Positions 54,804 to 64,000 of a DNA stretch of 64,000 nt are shown here, piece after piece. The notes beneath the pieces were generated by a model. It was not told where the DNA came from and ran no database searches. It was given only the letters and a program-made list of their open reading frames with translations. The translations under genes and the position numbers were made by a program. The stretch is from Yponomeuta sedellus (Eukaryota > Arthropoda > Insecta > Lepidoptera > Yponomeutidae), in assembly GCA_934045075.1 (NCBI GenBank), contig OW203736.1, positions 19,542,805-19,606,804 of the forward strand, in the 5' to 3' direction. How positions within the stretch are numbered: position 1 is the stretch's first letter; each line of letters begins with the position of its first letter.

Positions 54804-55690
54804 GTAAAATATGCAACTTTGTATGTAACTGAAATGCATTTAACTACCTATCCCAATGTTAATTTCATTTGTAAGAAGAACTGTTTTGTAACAAAAGATT
54901 GAATATTTATTTCTGGAAATACACTTATTGTTTTTATTATTTTTGTGTACAAGTCCTTGGTCATGAACTTTATACTGTTGAAATTGATAAATCATGCATA
55001 GACAGTTGATTGCATAATTGATTAGCACACAAAATGCCTATATAATACATAGGTAATGCAAATAGAAAAAACAATGCAAAAACAAGTCAATTTTTAAAAC
55101 TTTTAACACTCTTTACTACCCTGTAGTACCCGGAAAGAAGTATTTTTCTAACTCCTTGACTGTCCGAGCTGTGCAGAGCTGCGAACTATGGAAAAAGCCT
55201 CATATTTCAAGAAGAGATTAAAAGAGTACTTTATTTATTTTTTCTCTATAAAGGGCACCCTCCAGAGGTGACGAGGTTCTAACGTTTTTACATGTTAGTG
55301 CACGCGACTGTACCTGCCGGCACTGGGAATCGAGCCTGGCTCCCTCGCTTGCGAATCCATTATTATAGGTACCCATTGGGGTACCGCCGCTCCGCCGTAA
55401 GAATAAGAATTACCTACATAAGAAAAGGTTCACTGACAATTTGATAAGATTAAGCTTGTTTATTAAGACCTTGATAATGAATTACTGTAACTCAATGTTA
55501 AGCAGTTAAGCGGACTACGTGGCTATCAATACCACGATAGGTAAGGTAGGTAATTCATGGATTTCGTGATAAGCGAGCGACATTACGACATACGTCAATT
55601 AGGTATATTATTGTGCCAGTATTTCACAACTAATTCTGCAAACCAGACATTGTACGCTTCTAGACAGGACATTTGATTAACTATTGATGA
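54804..55690. other. Unassigned intergenic stretch
   Basis: AT-rich. 55290-55390 contains CATGTTAGTGCACGCGACTG, shared with about 21640, then a minus-strand tRNA-like block (CTGGGAATCGAGCC). No gene. Confidence 0.4.
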
Positions 55691-55942
55691 TATCGATATA
55701 TCAACCCTTAGTAGGTATGTCTCCACTGCTGGGGCAAAAGGTATCTATGCGTCACAGGGAGGTTAGGCCATACTCCACCACGAGGACCAAATCCGGGTTG
55801 GTGGAGAACTGAAAGACAGTGGCGGGCCTTACTGTCAGAAGTTATCTAGCCCCACAAGGCCTAGGACAGACAGAAGTAAGGAAACGCTCGGAAAAATGCC
55901 ACTAGCGCGGTAGTCACGGGACGGTCATTCCTCCTGCACCAG

Positions 55943-56236
55943 AGTGCTTAGTGCGAGTTTGACAGATGCAATCGAATAACTTTACTACCGCGATAATCGA
56001 GCATTGAGTAGTGAGTAAGTTAACCGTTCGAACTGGCAAAACGCTGTCACAGTACAACTCGCACTCGCGTTTTTTCGTGTTTTGGCTGGTAAACGTGTTC
56101 ACTTCTCAACGTAAACCATTACAACTCGCACTCAACCATTTTCCATACTTGTCGCTAGGTGGCGCTTCCTCGATGCCATAAAAATATGAGTTTACGTTAA
56201 CACGATCGAGTAGTTAAAAAACTCGCACTAAGCACT
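55943..56236 (-). mobile_element. MITE-CWG copy 4
   Basis: 294 bp with a terminal AGTGCTTAGTGCGAG and inverted right end. CAG precedes it (55940-55942). The right neighbour is a 60-bp MITE remnant, then copy 5 in the opposite orientation. Confidence 0.9.
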
Positions 56237-56297
56237 ACTGCTTAGTGCGAGTTTTTTAGCACTAGAGCGAGTAGTTAATAAACACGCACTAAGCACT
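56237..56297. repeat. MITE-CWG terminal remnant
   Basis: GCTTAGTGCGAGTTTTTTAG and AACACGCACTAAGCACT enclose about 20 bp with CGAGTAGTTAATA. This looks like a miniature with only the two ends, sandwiched between copies 4 and 5. Confidence 0.8.
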
Positions 56298-56594
56298 AGT
56301 GCTTAGTGCGAGTTACTCGATTGCGTTAACGTAAACTCATATTTCTATGGCATCGAGGAAGCGCCACCTAGCGACAAGTATGGAAATTAAAATTGCTGAG
56401 TGCGAGTTGTAATGGTTTACGTTGAGAAGTGAACACGTTTACCAGCGAAAACACGAATAAACGCGAGTGCGAGTTGTACTGTGACAGCGTTTTGCCAGTT
56501 CGAACGGTTAACTTACTCATACTCACTACTCAATGCTCGATTAACGCGGTAGTAAAGTTATTCGATTGGATCTGTCAAACTCGCACTAAGCACT
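56298..56594 (+). mobile_element. MITE-CWG copy 5
   Basis: 297 bp, opposite in orientation to copy 4, ending at CTG (56595-56597). The outer flanks of the cluster are CAG on the left and CTG on the right. Confidence 0.9.
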
Positions 56595-56633
56595 CTGACC
56601 GGGTTCGACTAGGCCACGAGCGCTCGGAGCGCT

Positions 56634-57020
56634 TCCTAGGGTATCCGGGATAAATGACTGTTGTGTGGAAGTTATTATTATTATACTATTACTAAGGTAC
56701 CTATTTTTTTAACTTCAGGGGCCTGTTTCATTTAGCTACAATTCATGGTTTACTACATTGCAAAGCCGATTAACCACAGCAGATTAGCAAGTTGAAACTC
56801 GCTCGGCCCAAGCTTCCAATCGTCAGCAGACCAACCTCACGGATGTAAAAAAAAGACGGATGCCATCTCGCATTGAAAGGGTGTGAAGCACCCCTAATCC
56901 TACACTTTCATGTGCATACACGAGTTAACTCACACAGATACACCAAGTCGGTCACTCTGCCGCCATTACGCTCCGGGCAGCAGTACCAGTCTTGTTTGAC
57001 ACAAAATAAAATTTTAAGAA
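56634..57020. other. Upstream of the THAP exon
   Basis: No domain or repeat recognised. Toward the ATG the sequence has GCCGCCATTACGCTCCGGGC, a GC-rich stretch that may belong to a promoter or 5' UTR. Confidence 0.35.
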
Positions 57021-57097
57021 ATGGCGTCTTGTGTGGTACGGTGGTGTAAACACTTCTCAAAAAAATGCAATAAGTCTCATGGGAGCACCTACCATGC
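57021..57097 (+). CDS. THAP zinc-finger first exon (partial gene)
   Basis: ATGGCG opens MASCVVRWCKHFSKKCNKSH, then GSTYHA, and is followed exactly by GTAAGTAA, a strong 5' splice site. C4 and C9 with the following basic and aromatic residues match the first half of the C2CH THAP DNA-binding domain, which normally continues with FP and a distant C-x2-H. THAP domains bind DNA and occur in transcription regulators and P-element-type transposases. No continuing exon was recognised downstream on this strand within the window. It may be the 5' exon of a gene with long introns or an orphan remnant. Confidence 0.6.
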
Positions 57098-59193
57098 GTA
57101 AGTAATGTTTTAAGTTACTGATTCGTGATATTTTTCCTTAATAGGTTTTGCTTACTTTTCTTTATTTACAAATTGGGATGTCAAATACAGCAGTGATACT
57201 AGTTTTTTTTCGGGAAAATTTCCCGAAAAGTGGATAAATATGTATTTGTTCCATTTATTAGTGTTTTTACAGTAGTAGTTTTGGAAATACGCAACCGTAA
57301 CCCTTATAAAATAACATATCTTTAAATATCTAATTGTATGAAATTTGCCGCCCCATTTCTGTACAAGCCGTGCTGTGTGTGGACATCTAACAACGTTATG
57401 CATGAGCCGTCTATTTCTTTTTTATAGTGCCAATGGCTATACCACAAACATAAAAAACAAGAGATAACCTACAATAATTATTGACAGCTGCTGACATCCA
57501 GCTGATATTAGTTAAGTTGTCAAACACCCGCCACCGTTGTAGGTGGCAGTGATAATACTTAGATATTTTGTATCCTAAACTTTCCACTTATTCGTCACAT
57601 GTGATAAAGTGAGTAAATTGAGCGCGTGCAAAAAAAACTTCAATCCATATTAGCACCTTAAAATAAGTAAATATAGTTACACCCGATTTGATTCTATAGT
57701 AACAAACTAAAAAAATAAGTAAATATAGTTACACCCGATTTGATTCTATAGTAACAAACTAAAAGAAAGAGCTATCAGATCAATGTTAGCTAACATCTCA
57801 ACTTTATGCAAATATGCATCCGATTATCCGATCTCTAGTCATAAACTCATATAAGCAATCCCTCAATCGAGGCCCCACCTCCTTCATAAAAACCCTTTAA
57901 GTCACTCAGTAGTATGATAAAAGTGAAACCGTCACTAGACTTTATTTATTGATAACATGATATAATGCGTTTCGGGGCGCTAATTAGCGCCACCAAGGGA
58001 AAAAATCATAATTTTTTTATAGAACTTTTTATCTAAAAGTGAACATGAGAAATCTTAACTGTGATAACTATTTTTCAAACTTACAGTCTATAACATATGA
58101 TCAATAGATTAGAACTGCTTCCTTATAGCCCTCGCCGATGGCTCGGGCTAGTAATATCGCCTCGGCTGTAATTTTCAACTTACCGCACTTATATCATAAA
58201 TAATGTACGTACTATTATAACATATTTGCTTTCAATATCGTAATGTATCTCAATTACGTACTTGTGCGATAATGTAATGTAAAAGGCACGTGTTTTTTTT
58301 AATAAAGTTTTAAGATACTCCGTCTAAAAATGAACGATACTTTAAAAAATCTTAGCAAAGAGGTTTTATGTCAAGAAAGTGGTCAATATTTTATGAATAA
58401 AATTAACTTTGGGAAATGAAAATATACAAATAAACATTTAATTCTTTAATTTAATTAATTTTGACAATAAATTACAACCATTTATCTGTAACAAAAACAC
58501 AAAAATATTAATTTACTTTATTAGTAATACTGGCTGTTTTTGTACCTTTGCCTAAAAAAAAAGTTGATGCGCGCGCAACGCTTATTTGTGGACAAGTAAA
58601 AATAAATAAGCGCGCTTTTTCTTTTCGATGTATTGTTTTTATTTGAAAATGTCATCAAGTAGTGATGATATCAAAGTCAGAGTTTTATTAATTTCCTCGT
58701 AAATGGGATAATTTTTTACCAAGGGGGGGATCATTTTACAGACACGTGTGTATAATATGATCCTTTTGTATAGGTTCACAAAAAGATAATAATTAAATAG
58801 GTATTTAAAATGATGTGACTGGAATATGTTGTTCTAGTAGTTGTAGCCGATAGACTATAGTTTCACGACAAACATAGTGAAAAAGTGCAAGCCACATGAA
58901 AGTATCAAAAAACGCTTTTTTCCATATGGGGATCATCATTATGTACCAGTCTCCCCTACCCTGTGTTGTGGGAACCAGAAACAACGACATCACAAACAGG
59001 TAAACGTCCAAGACCTGGTAAACAACAAATTTACTCAGCAGCACACAAATCAGATCGAAAATAGAGTTTTGATGAATAGAGACTAAAAACAGAAATAAGT
59101 ATTTTGTTAAATATGTCTTTTAAATGCGTTGCCTTAGCCGGCAGCAGAGGCTCTGTCTATTCTTTTTACGGCAATCACAATTGCTTGTTGTCC
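57098..59193. other. Intron or intergenic stretch with repeats
   Basis: 57661-57764 is a perfect or near-perfect 52-bp tandem duplication (AAATAAGTAAATATAGTTAC start). Rep-F lies at 57970-58105 with TCGGGGCGCTAATTAGCGCC. A Rep-I piece (minus) is at 58935-59040. No further THAP-like exon was recognised. Confidence 0.5.
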
Positions 59194-59567
59194 TCAGCTC
59201 GTCGGCAGCCGCCCTTCGCTCCTCCGCTCTGCGACAGCCGCCCTCTGCTCTTCGGCTGCCGCCCTCTCCTCTTCAAGAGCCGCTCTCCGCTCTTCAAGAG
59301 CCGCTCTCCGCTCTTCAACAGCTGCCCTCCGCTCTTCGGCAGCCGCCCTCCGCTCTTCGGCAGCAGCCCTTCGCTCTTTGGCAGCTGCCCTCCGCTCTTC
59401 GGCAGCCGCCCTCCGCTCCTCGGCTGCCGCCCTCCGCTCTTCGGCAGTCGCCCTCCGCTCTTCTGCTTCCACGCGGCGTTCGTTTAGTGCATTGTCGCGC
59501 ATATCACGTTCGGCCGCCTGGTCCATGAATTGTTTGTAACACAGCACAAGCGCCCCCAACTGGTCAT
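59194..59567 (-). CDS. Myb/SANT-like protein, terminal coiled-coil exon
   Basis: Preceded by TTATTTATGCAG, a good 3' splice site. The exon then reads DDQLGALVLCYKQFMDQ, followed by ERDMRDNALNERRVEAEERR and about twelve heptads of the type AEERRAA before the stop at 59194. The heptads are encoded by a 21-bp tandem repeat (59210-59470). The entry phase needs one base from the previous exon, which the exon at 60318-60482 supplies. Zeste-type Myb/SANT proteins commonly end in such an oligomerising coiled coil. Confidence 0.75.
59210..59470 (-). repeat. 21-bp coding minisatellite
   Basis: Plus-strand unit like GCTCTTCGGCAGCCGCCCTC, about 12 units with point differences. It encodes one coiled-coil heptad per unit, so unit gain or loss keeps the reading frame. 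Confidence 0.9.
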
Positions 59568-60317
59568 CTGCATAAATAAGACTGACAACTTTACCGGAGA
59601 TTCCTTAGATTCCGTAAACTGTATCTGAGGTATGTTTTGCAGGGGTTTGGGATATTTGCTATCACTTAGGTTTTCAGTCGCTTCTTTTAGATGAAAATAG
59701 TTTTTTTTTTCAGGGACTTTTGCGTCATAAATTACAAATATTATAAAATGTGTAGAGTCCTTATGGATACAAAAAGAATACCGGATGCTTATTAACGGGT
59801 GCTTCTATGATCTTTCGAAATGTTTGGCAAAAAAGGTATATTTGTCTAAAACCTGCTCGGTCAAATTCGTACAAAATCACGTGTCGACTTTGTTAACTTT
59901 CCTTGTACATACTCGTAATGTCTGCATTTACTTCATTTAATGATTATTTTGTAACATCCTACCCTCCTATTACGTAGCATTCCACTCTATCGAGTGAAGC
60001 ATTTAGACAACTCCTCAGTGTCAAAAAATGTATGCATTTGGAGTATCTTAGAAAAAGTAAAAATCAACGTCACTCAACTCAGTGGAGACTTGCGTAATAA
60101 TGCCCCTGGTTGCGAAATCACGTTTTTTTTCTGAAATTTGGTCTATGTAGGTAGACAAACAAAAAACATAGTCACTTTCGTAGATTTACCGACTCAAGCT
60201 AGGTATAATATTGTATAAGATTTTTCAAGGTATAAGATACTGTTAGAATCAATTAATAAAAAAATAAAATTTAATTTTAGAAAACAATAACAATTTAGCT
60301 CTTTAACTTTAACTCAC

Positions 60318-60482
60318 TTTTTCTATGTGACTGCAGGTTGGTCAAAGGGTCTCCCGCCGTATCCCCCAAAATTGGGTACTTAGTGCGATTATCTTCACCT
60401 TGAAAGTGAAGGTCAACATCTTCACCATCACACTCTGACGTAGAGGTGGAATGCTCTGTGAAGCTGGCTCTAGTAGTAGCTT
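60318..60482 (-). CDS. Myb/SANT-like protein, internal acidic exon
   Basis: Bounded by TTATTTACAG and GTGAGT splice sites. The frame reads ATTRASFTEHSTSTSECDGE, DVDLHFQGEDNRTKYP and ILGDTAGDPLTNLQSHRK, acidic and Ser/Thr-rich as in linkers of this family. It leaves one base for the last exon, matching that exon's phase. It needs one base from its upstream exon. Confidence 0.65.
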
Positions 60483-60599
60483 CTGTAAATAATCAACACC
60501 AAAATAGTATTAAGCTTGCCTGAAACACGGTTCAAAAAATATGTAAAGTAGGTACACTTTGTGCCAAAAGGGCTTCTATAACGTAAAGGATTATTTAGA

Positions 60600-60800
60600 T
60601 GACAATGATGTCTGGAATTAAAGCCAGTAAAATGCATGAGTTCTATGTTTTAATAATTATGCAAACTCTGTTAATTAAGGACTTTGAAACGACTAAGTTT
60701 GGAGTTCTTTTGTCCAAAATGATCTAGATTTTGAAATGGACACCTAGTTTGATTAGTAACGTTCATTAAGCCGCAGTTTCTGCGCTACTTATAATTCATT
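60600..60800 (+). repeat. Rep-L copy (empty MITE site)
   Basis: Matches 19290-19417 and continues through GCAGTTTCTGCGCTACTT without the MITE, giving the unoccupied version of the site used by MITE-CWG copy 2. It is intronic in the Myb/SANT-like gene. Confidence 0.75.
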
Positions 60801-60979
60801 TACCTAATAGTAATACTTCCCTACACGATATTTACGGAACATCAAGAAATACCTACTCAAGTATTCATGATCGTGTGATTGACGATTACATTCCATTCTG
60901 TAAGTAAAAAAAAATATTGTAAATGTCTCCGTTATATAGTAATATTACCTAATTGTTAACAATTATAAGCTACGTACAC

Positions 60980-61027
60980 TGACGAATCTTTATTATTTAT
61001 TTCTTCTTTCACAGTTTCGCTATCATC
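60980..61027 (-). CDS. Myb/SANT-like protein, possible small exon
   Basis: TTTTAATTACAG precedes GATGATAGCGAAACTG, reading DDSETVKEEINNKDSS, then a GTGTAC or GTACGT candidate donor. In phase with the exon ending FPQ upstream. Neither donor gives the phase wanted by the exon at 60318, so a further exon, another splice site or a disrupted gene must be assumed. Confidence 0.4.
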
Positions 61028-61387
61028 CTGTAATTAAAACAAAATACTTTTTACTGTCTATGCTATGTTTTACACGTTGACTTTGAAACCTCAAGGAATG
61101 TTGATGTGCATGAAGTAGTTTATAATAAAAAATATTGTGATGATGACTTTTTGAAAAATGCGTAAAGTTTTGGACGGAAAATATTTTTGACATAAATAAT
61201 AAAATATCATTATCCTAATATAATATACTTTTATTAAAACTCTATATAGGTATCCATATTTTTCGCATTTTGGAACTATAAAAATAACTTTTCCGGCGAA
61301 TTAGTACTTGTATTTTTACATTTAGGCACAACACATGATTTCCTAGTATTTGGATTGGACATTTTTAAAAGTATTTAGGTATAATTT

Positions 61388-61495
61388 CGACGGCACGAGC
61401 GCGCGACTACGAGCGGACTGAGTGAGCCAGACTGAGCGTGTTGTACGATGACGTCACAGCGTAACCGGCGGCCCGCGTCGTACAACTTGTTTTAC
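61388..61495. repeat. GC-rich segment with TTGTACGA inverted pair
   Basis: GTTGTACGATGACGTC and CGTCGTACAACTTG at 61438-61490 form the arms of a short inverted repeat inside an otherwise AT-rich intron. Unassigned. Confidence 0.4.
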
Positions 61496-61904
61496 TTCTA
61501 AATCGGAAACTAATTAACATATCGAAGTAATTCTTTCACTAGTATTTTTTTATTTTTGACAAAGAATATGGAGTGCTAATAATCAAAATTAGTTAACATT
61601 CTTCAAATAAACTCAATCAAGGTTTATAAACTGCAATTTAAATTCTATACAGGGTGCATCTGTGCAATTGAAAATCCTTAAACACCTCAAGTGATTTAGT
61701 TTGTGATAAATCCACGTGCTCTATAAATACCAACATTGAAATAAAATTACTAAACATAATTTAACTTTATACACATTGCACTAGGGTGCAGGAAAATTCT
61801 CACAGAATTTGTAATGAACTAATGATAAGGAAATGTCGGGCCACTTTCAAATAATAAGCTACATAACTTAATTTATGAACATGGGATATAATATTTTTGA
61901 ACGA

Positions 61905-62214
61905 AAATCCCTGATCGGACTCTTCCGACAAAAAGTATAACAAGCTTTTTGTCGGAAGAGTCCGTTCAGGGAACCGACACTCGCCCATGCGAATTGAAAA
62001 TTGTAGACGAAAAATATTCTAAGGCTTAGACATTTGTCGCATAAAAACAAGATAACATAACTCGACAGAGTCATTAGACATTTATTTTCTCATTCGAATT
62101 CAATGTAGCATGGCGTGCAGAATACAGATTTTGGCTGTCGCTCGACTTTTTATGTAGAATTCAAGTCATATAAGCCTTAGAGTCGAAGCTAATGAAGTGA
62201 GAATTGGCTCCCCG
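61905..62214. mobile_element. FB element, copy c (left part), with palindrome
   Basis: 61916-61963 is a hairpin with CGGACTCTTCCGACAAAAAG arms. The following sequence (CGCCCATGCGAATTG, TTTTTATGCAACA-like and GTCGCTCGACTTTTTA) is the FB interior in reverse order relative to copy a. It ends GAGAATTGGCTCCC at the MITE-CWG boundary. FB sequence resumes at 62520 and again at 62985. Confidence 0.7.
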
Positions 62215-62519
62215 AGTGCTTAGTGCGAGTTTGACAGATCCAATCGAATAACTTTACTACCGCGTTAATCGAGCATTGAGTAGTGAGTATGAGTAAGTTA
62301 ACCATTCGAACTGGCAAATCGCTGTCACAGTACAACTCGCACTCGTGTCTATTCGTGTTTTGGCTGGTAAACGTGTTCACTTCTCAACGTAAACCATTAC
62401 AACTCGCACTCAGCAATTTTAATTTCCATACTTGTCACTAGGTGGCGCTTCCTCGATGCCATAGAAATATGAGTTTACGTTAACGCGATCGAGTAGTTAA
62501 AAAACTCGCACTAAGCACT
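62215..62519 (-). mobile_element. MITE-CWG copy 6
   Basis: 305 bp inserted into FB copy c. The left flank is CCG and the right CAG, so the target duplication has one difference. Confidence 0.88.
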
Positions 62520-62548
62520 CAGGTTTCGCTCTGATTCACAGAGCTTAA

Positions 62549-62981
62549 GGCTGGGCACCTGCTGAGACGCAGGCGACGCAGCACAAGGCAGCGCAGATTT
62601 TGTAAAGCATGGAACGTCATTGAGCTACATACGCTGCAGCGTAGGCACGTGCAACGCAGACATGTGTCTGCCCTGCTCTGAGTCTAGATAGTAGTGCCGG
62701 CACAGATTTCTGCGCGACGCGTGCACGTCGAGGCGTGTTTAGTAACAATTTTGTTGCAATGACAGAACATTTAATTGAATTAGATCGCTGTGAACCTTGT
62801 TTGTATGGTACAAATCATCCAGACTATTCAAAAAAGCCATTGAAAGAGTTATTTTGGGTGAGAATTGCCAAGGAATGGAGAGAATGCGTCGCAGCATGCG
62901 GTGGGGGCCTATGTCTGCCTCAACTGTGCTGCCCTGTGCTGATCTGTGCTGCGTCGCCTGCGTCTCAGCATGCGCCCAGCC
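62549..62981 (+). mobile_element. PIF/Harbinger derivative with TAA target duplication
   Basis: 433 bp. Termini of about 40 bp are inverted (GGCTGGGCACCTGCTGAGAC at the left, complement of GGCTGGGCGCATGCTGAGAC at the right). TAA flanks both ends (62546-62548 and 62982-62984). FB copy b at 35620-35640 reads CAGAGCTTAATCATGG without the insert. The TAA duplication is diagnostic of PIF/Harbinger. Confidence 0.93.
62759..62935 (+). pseudogene. MADF-domain fragment inside the Harbinger derivative
   Basis: From an ATG: LIELDRCEPCLYGTNHPDYS, KKPLKELFWVRIAKEW. This matches the first two helices of the MADF (Myb/SANT-related) DNA-binding domain: L-I-E-L, a P-C-L-Y segment, H-P-D-Y and the W-x-x-I-A motif. 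Harbinger transposons encode a Myb/SANT- or MADF-type partner protein besides the transposase, so this is the remnant of that second gene. The rest is lost, and the frame then runs into the terminal repeat. Confidence 0.8.
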
Positions 62982-63048
62982 TAATCATGGTGAATAGAGA
63001 CGGAGCCCGCGGTCGTCGGTTACTCGACTCTGACCGGCAAAAAGTATA

Positions 63049-63118
63049 GTATCACGACACAGGGTATCCTAGTGTGGGGCCAGAAGCAATGTATGTGCCT
63101 GTATGTAAATGTTATGTT
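63049..63118 (+). repeat. Rep-I fragment
   Basis: ATCACGACACAGGGTATCCT to TGTATGTAAATGTTATG. Confidence 0.7.
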
Positions 63119-63362
63119 ATAGTATAGTAAGTTGATCCGGTTATAATGGGATATACTGAGTTTACAAAAACAAAGGTTTGCCATTTTGTACTGCTGCATC
63201 ACACACACGCCATACAATGGTTTTCATGGCAAATATTTTTGTTGTCTTTAGTCATGCATGCAGAACTTTTGCGTATTAAGCTTTTGTTTTGTTTGTATTG
63301 AAAAAATGTGTGTGTGTCAAAAAGTGCAAATAAATAATTATGTAAATCTTATCTTATCTTAC

Positions 63363-63554
63363 CTGTGGAAATGGATTAGTACTAGTTCCGGGGAGGCCAG
63401 TGCCAAAATCCACCCCTAAGACAGCTAAAAATTTTTCATCTACCTCATCGGGTTCTCTGTCTTTATCGGGCGGTTCGGCGCATGTCCCATTTGCTTCCTT
63501 ATTTTTGTGGAGTCTGAGTTTCTTTTTTAATTTTGACTTGTAATCATTCCAGTA
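63363..63554 (-). CDS. Myb/SANT-like protein, exon 2
   Basis: Splice sites TTTTTTCAG before and GTAAGATAAG after. 64 codons in phase 0 at both ends: YWNDYKSKLKKKLRLHKNKE completes the Myb/SANT-like domain begun in exon 1 (the third helix with W and the basic KSKLKKK run). An acidic linker follows, then FLAVLGVDFGTGLPG, a short hydrophobic-glycine motif seen after this domain in insect zeste-like proteins. Confidence 0.82.
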
Positions 63555-63828
63555 CTGAAAAAACAAGATAAATCGTAATTTTTACACAATAAGTTCGATT
63601 TGGCCTGTCTTAACTAACCCTTTTTACCCGACTGCGGCGGCGTAGCCCAAAAAGAGGGTAAAGTCTGTTAGCTTTTAGAATATACCTCGGCTACTATCGG
63701 ATAAACCGATTATATTGCAGTAAGGTTTCTATTTTGTATTGTTATTTAATCTACATAACTTTTCAAAATAGTGGAGAAAAGTTTTATACAGTGCAGGATG
63801 TAGTATTATTAAAATATAATTATCTTAC

Positions 63829-64000
63829 AGCTGACCAATTTTGGGCTGACTTGGAAGGCCCAAGGACATCAGAATTCAGGAGCAGAGTAAGTTTTTCCCA
63901 CATTTCTCGAGAGTGATTTCTGCCCACTTTATTTTGTGGGAACCCTTTCGCTAGCTGTGGATGCTTCAAAAAGAAATCACCCATGATCATCAGCTGCTGG
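63829..64000 (-). CDS. Myb/SANT-like protein, exon 1 (cut by window edge)
   Basis: 57 open codons from the window edge: MGDFFLKHPQLAKGFP, then SREMWEKLTLLLNSD and GPSKSAQNWSA, followed by GTAAGA. Helix 1 (F-L-x-x-H-P-x-L-A-K-G), helix 2 (W-E-K-L-x-x-x-L-N) and the G-P-x-K-x-x-x-x-W turn match the Myb/SANT-like DNA-binding domain of zeste-type regulators (Pfam Myb_DNA-bind_5 class). Joined in phase 0 to exon 2 across a 274-bp intron. The true start codon may lie beyond position 64000. Nuclear DNA-binding protein by family; its targets are unknown. Confidence 0.85.

Larger units (their letters stand above)
55691..56633 (+). repeat. Rep-B copy 16 split by MITE-CWG elements
   Basis: Rep-B runs from ATCAACCCTTAGTAGG to CCTCCTGCAC at 55939 and resumes at 56595 with CTGACC and then GGTTCGACTAGGCCACGAGC. 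The intact family reads CTGCACCTGACC at this point, so the MITE cluster entered at the CTG. Confidence 0.87.

Noticed and set aside
59210..59470. CRISPR-like regular repeat
   Set aside because: Units are contiguous 21-mers without spacers and encode heptads.
59104..59528. Two long plus-strand frames rich in Pro, Leu, Ser and Phe
   Set aside because: They are complements of the 21-bp heptad repeat, whose minus-strand reading gives a coiled coil with a splice acceptor.
63734..63916. Plus-strand open frame with a protein-like composition
   Set aside because: It is antisense to Myb/SANT-like exon 1 and intron 1, which have splice sites and domain motifs on the other strand.

Overview
The window looks like repeat-dense nuclear DNA of a moth or butterfly (Lepidoptera). 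The evidence is a 376-residue insect class III alcohol dehydrogenase, short Helitrons ending in CTAG, RTE- and BEL-type retroelement scraps, PIF/Harbinger derivatives, a tRNA-like SINE, and several ~300-400 bp repeat families present in 5 to 16 copies each. The DNA is AT-rich outside the host gene. No bacterial, organellar or CRISPR-like features were seen.

Host genes are few. The only complete one is the S-(hydroxymethyl)glutathione dehydrogenase gene (Adh5/Fdh class) at 53664-54794, a single uninterrupted coding exon with a poly(A) signal four bases after the stop. A multi-exon gene for a Myb/SANT-like (zeste-type) DNA-binding protein runs leftward from the right edge: two 5' exons at 63829-64000 and 63363-63554, probable middle exons at 60980-61027 and 60318-60482, and a terminal coiled-coil exon at 59194-59567 made of 21-bp heptad-encoding repeats. 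A lone 77-bp exon at 57021-57097 encodes the start of a THAP zinc finger.

Mobile DNA fills the rest. Family names used here are mine. LINE: a nearly full-length, frameshifted non-LTR element of the Jockey superfamily at about 5283-10060. SINE-T: about 370 bp with a tRNA-like block in its middle. Rep-B: about 360 bp, about 16 copies or fragments. Rep-D: a repeat with a different tRNA-like block. MITE-CWG: about 305 bp, six copies, with 3-bp CTG/CAG target duplications. FB: a foldback element. Helitrons: two head-to-tail tandem pairs. Harbinger derivatives: one at 52068-53038 carrying the transposase N-terminus, one at 62549-62981 carrying a MADF-domain fragment. Rep-E, F, G, I, J, L and M are shorter families.

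Layout: 1-5282, repeats and small palindromes; 5283-10060, the LINE; 10080-14666, SINE-T, MITE-CWG and an inverted Rep-B pair; 14667-18966, a giant inverted repeat (two 1807-bp arms around a 374-bp spacer) whose spacer is also present as a direct copy just outside the left arm; 18967-52067, a mosaic of repeats with no recognisable host gene; 52068-57097, Harbinger derivative, Adh5-class gene, nested MITEs and the THAP exon; 57098-64000, the Myb/SANT-like gene with transposons in its introns.

The most striking signal is recurrent fold-back structure at several scales: the 1.8-kb palindrome, SINE-T copies joined head to head at the anticodon hairpin, and 23-35-bp palindromes inside otherwise ordinary repeats. 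Together these suggest repeated template switching or self-primed synthesis, or in part an assembly artefact. Nested insertions can be dated relative to each other, because empty versions of two target sites occur elsewhere in the window.
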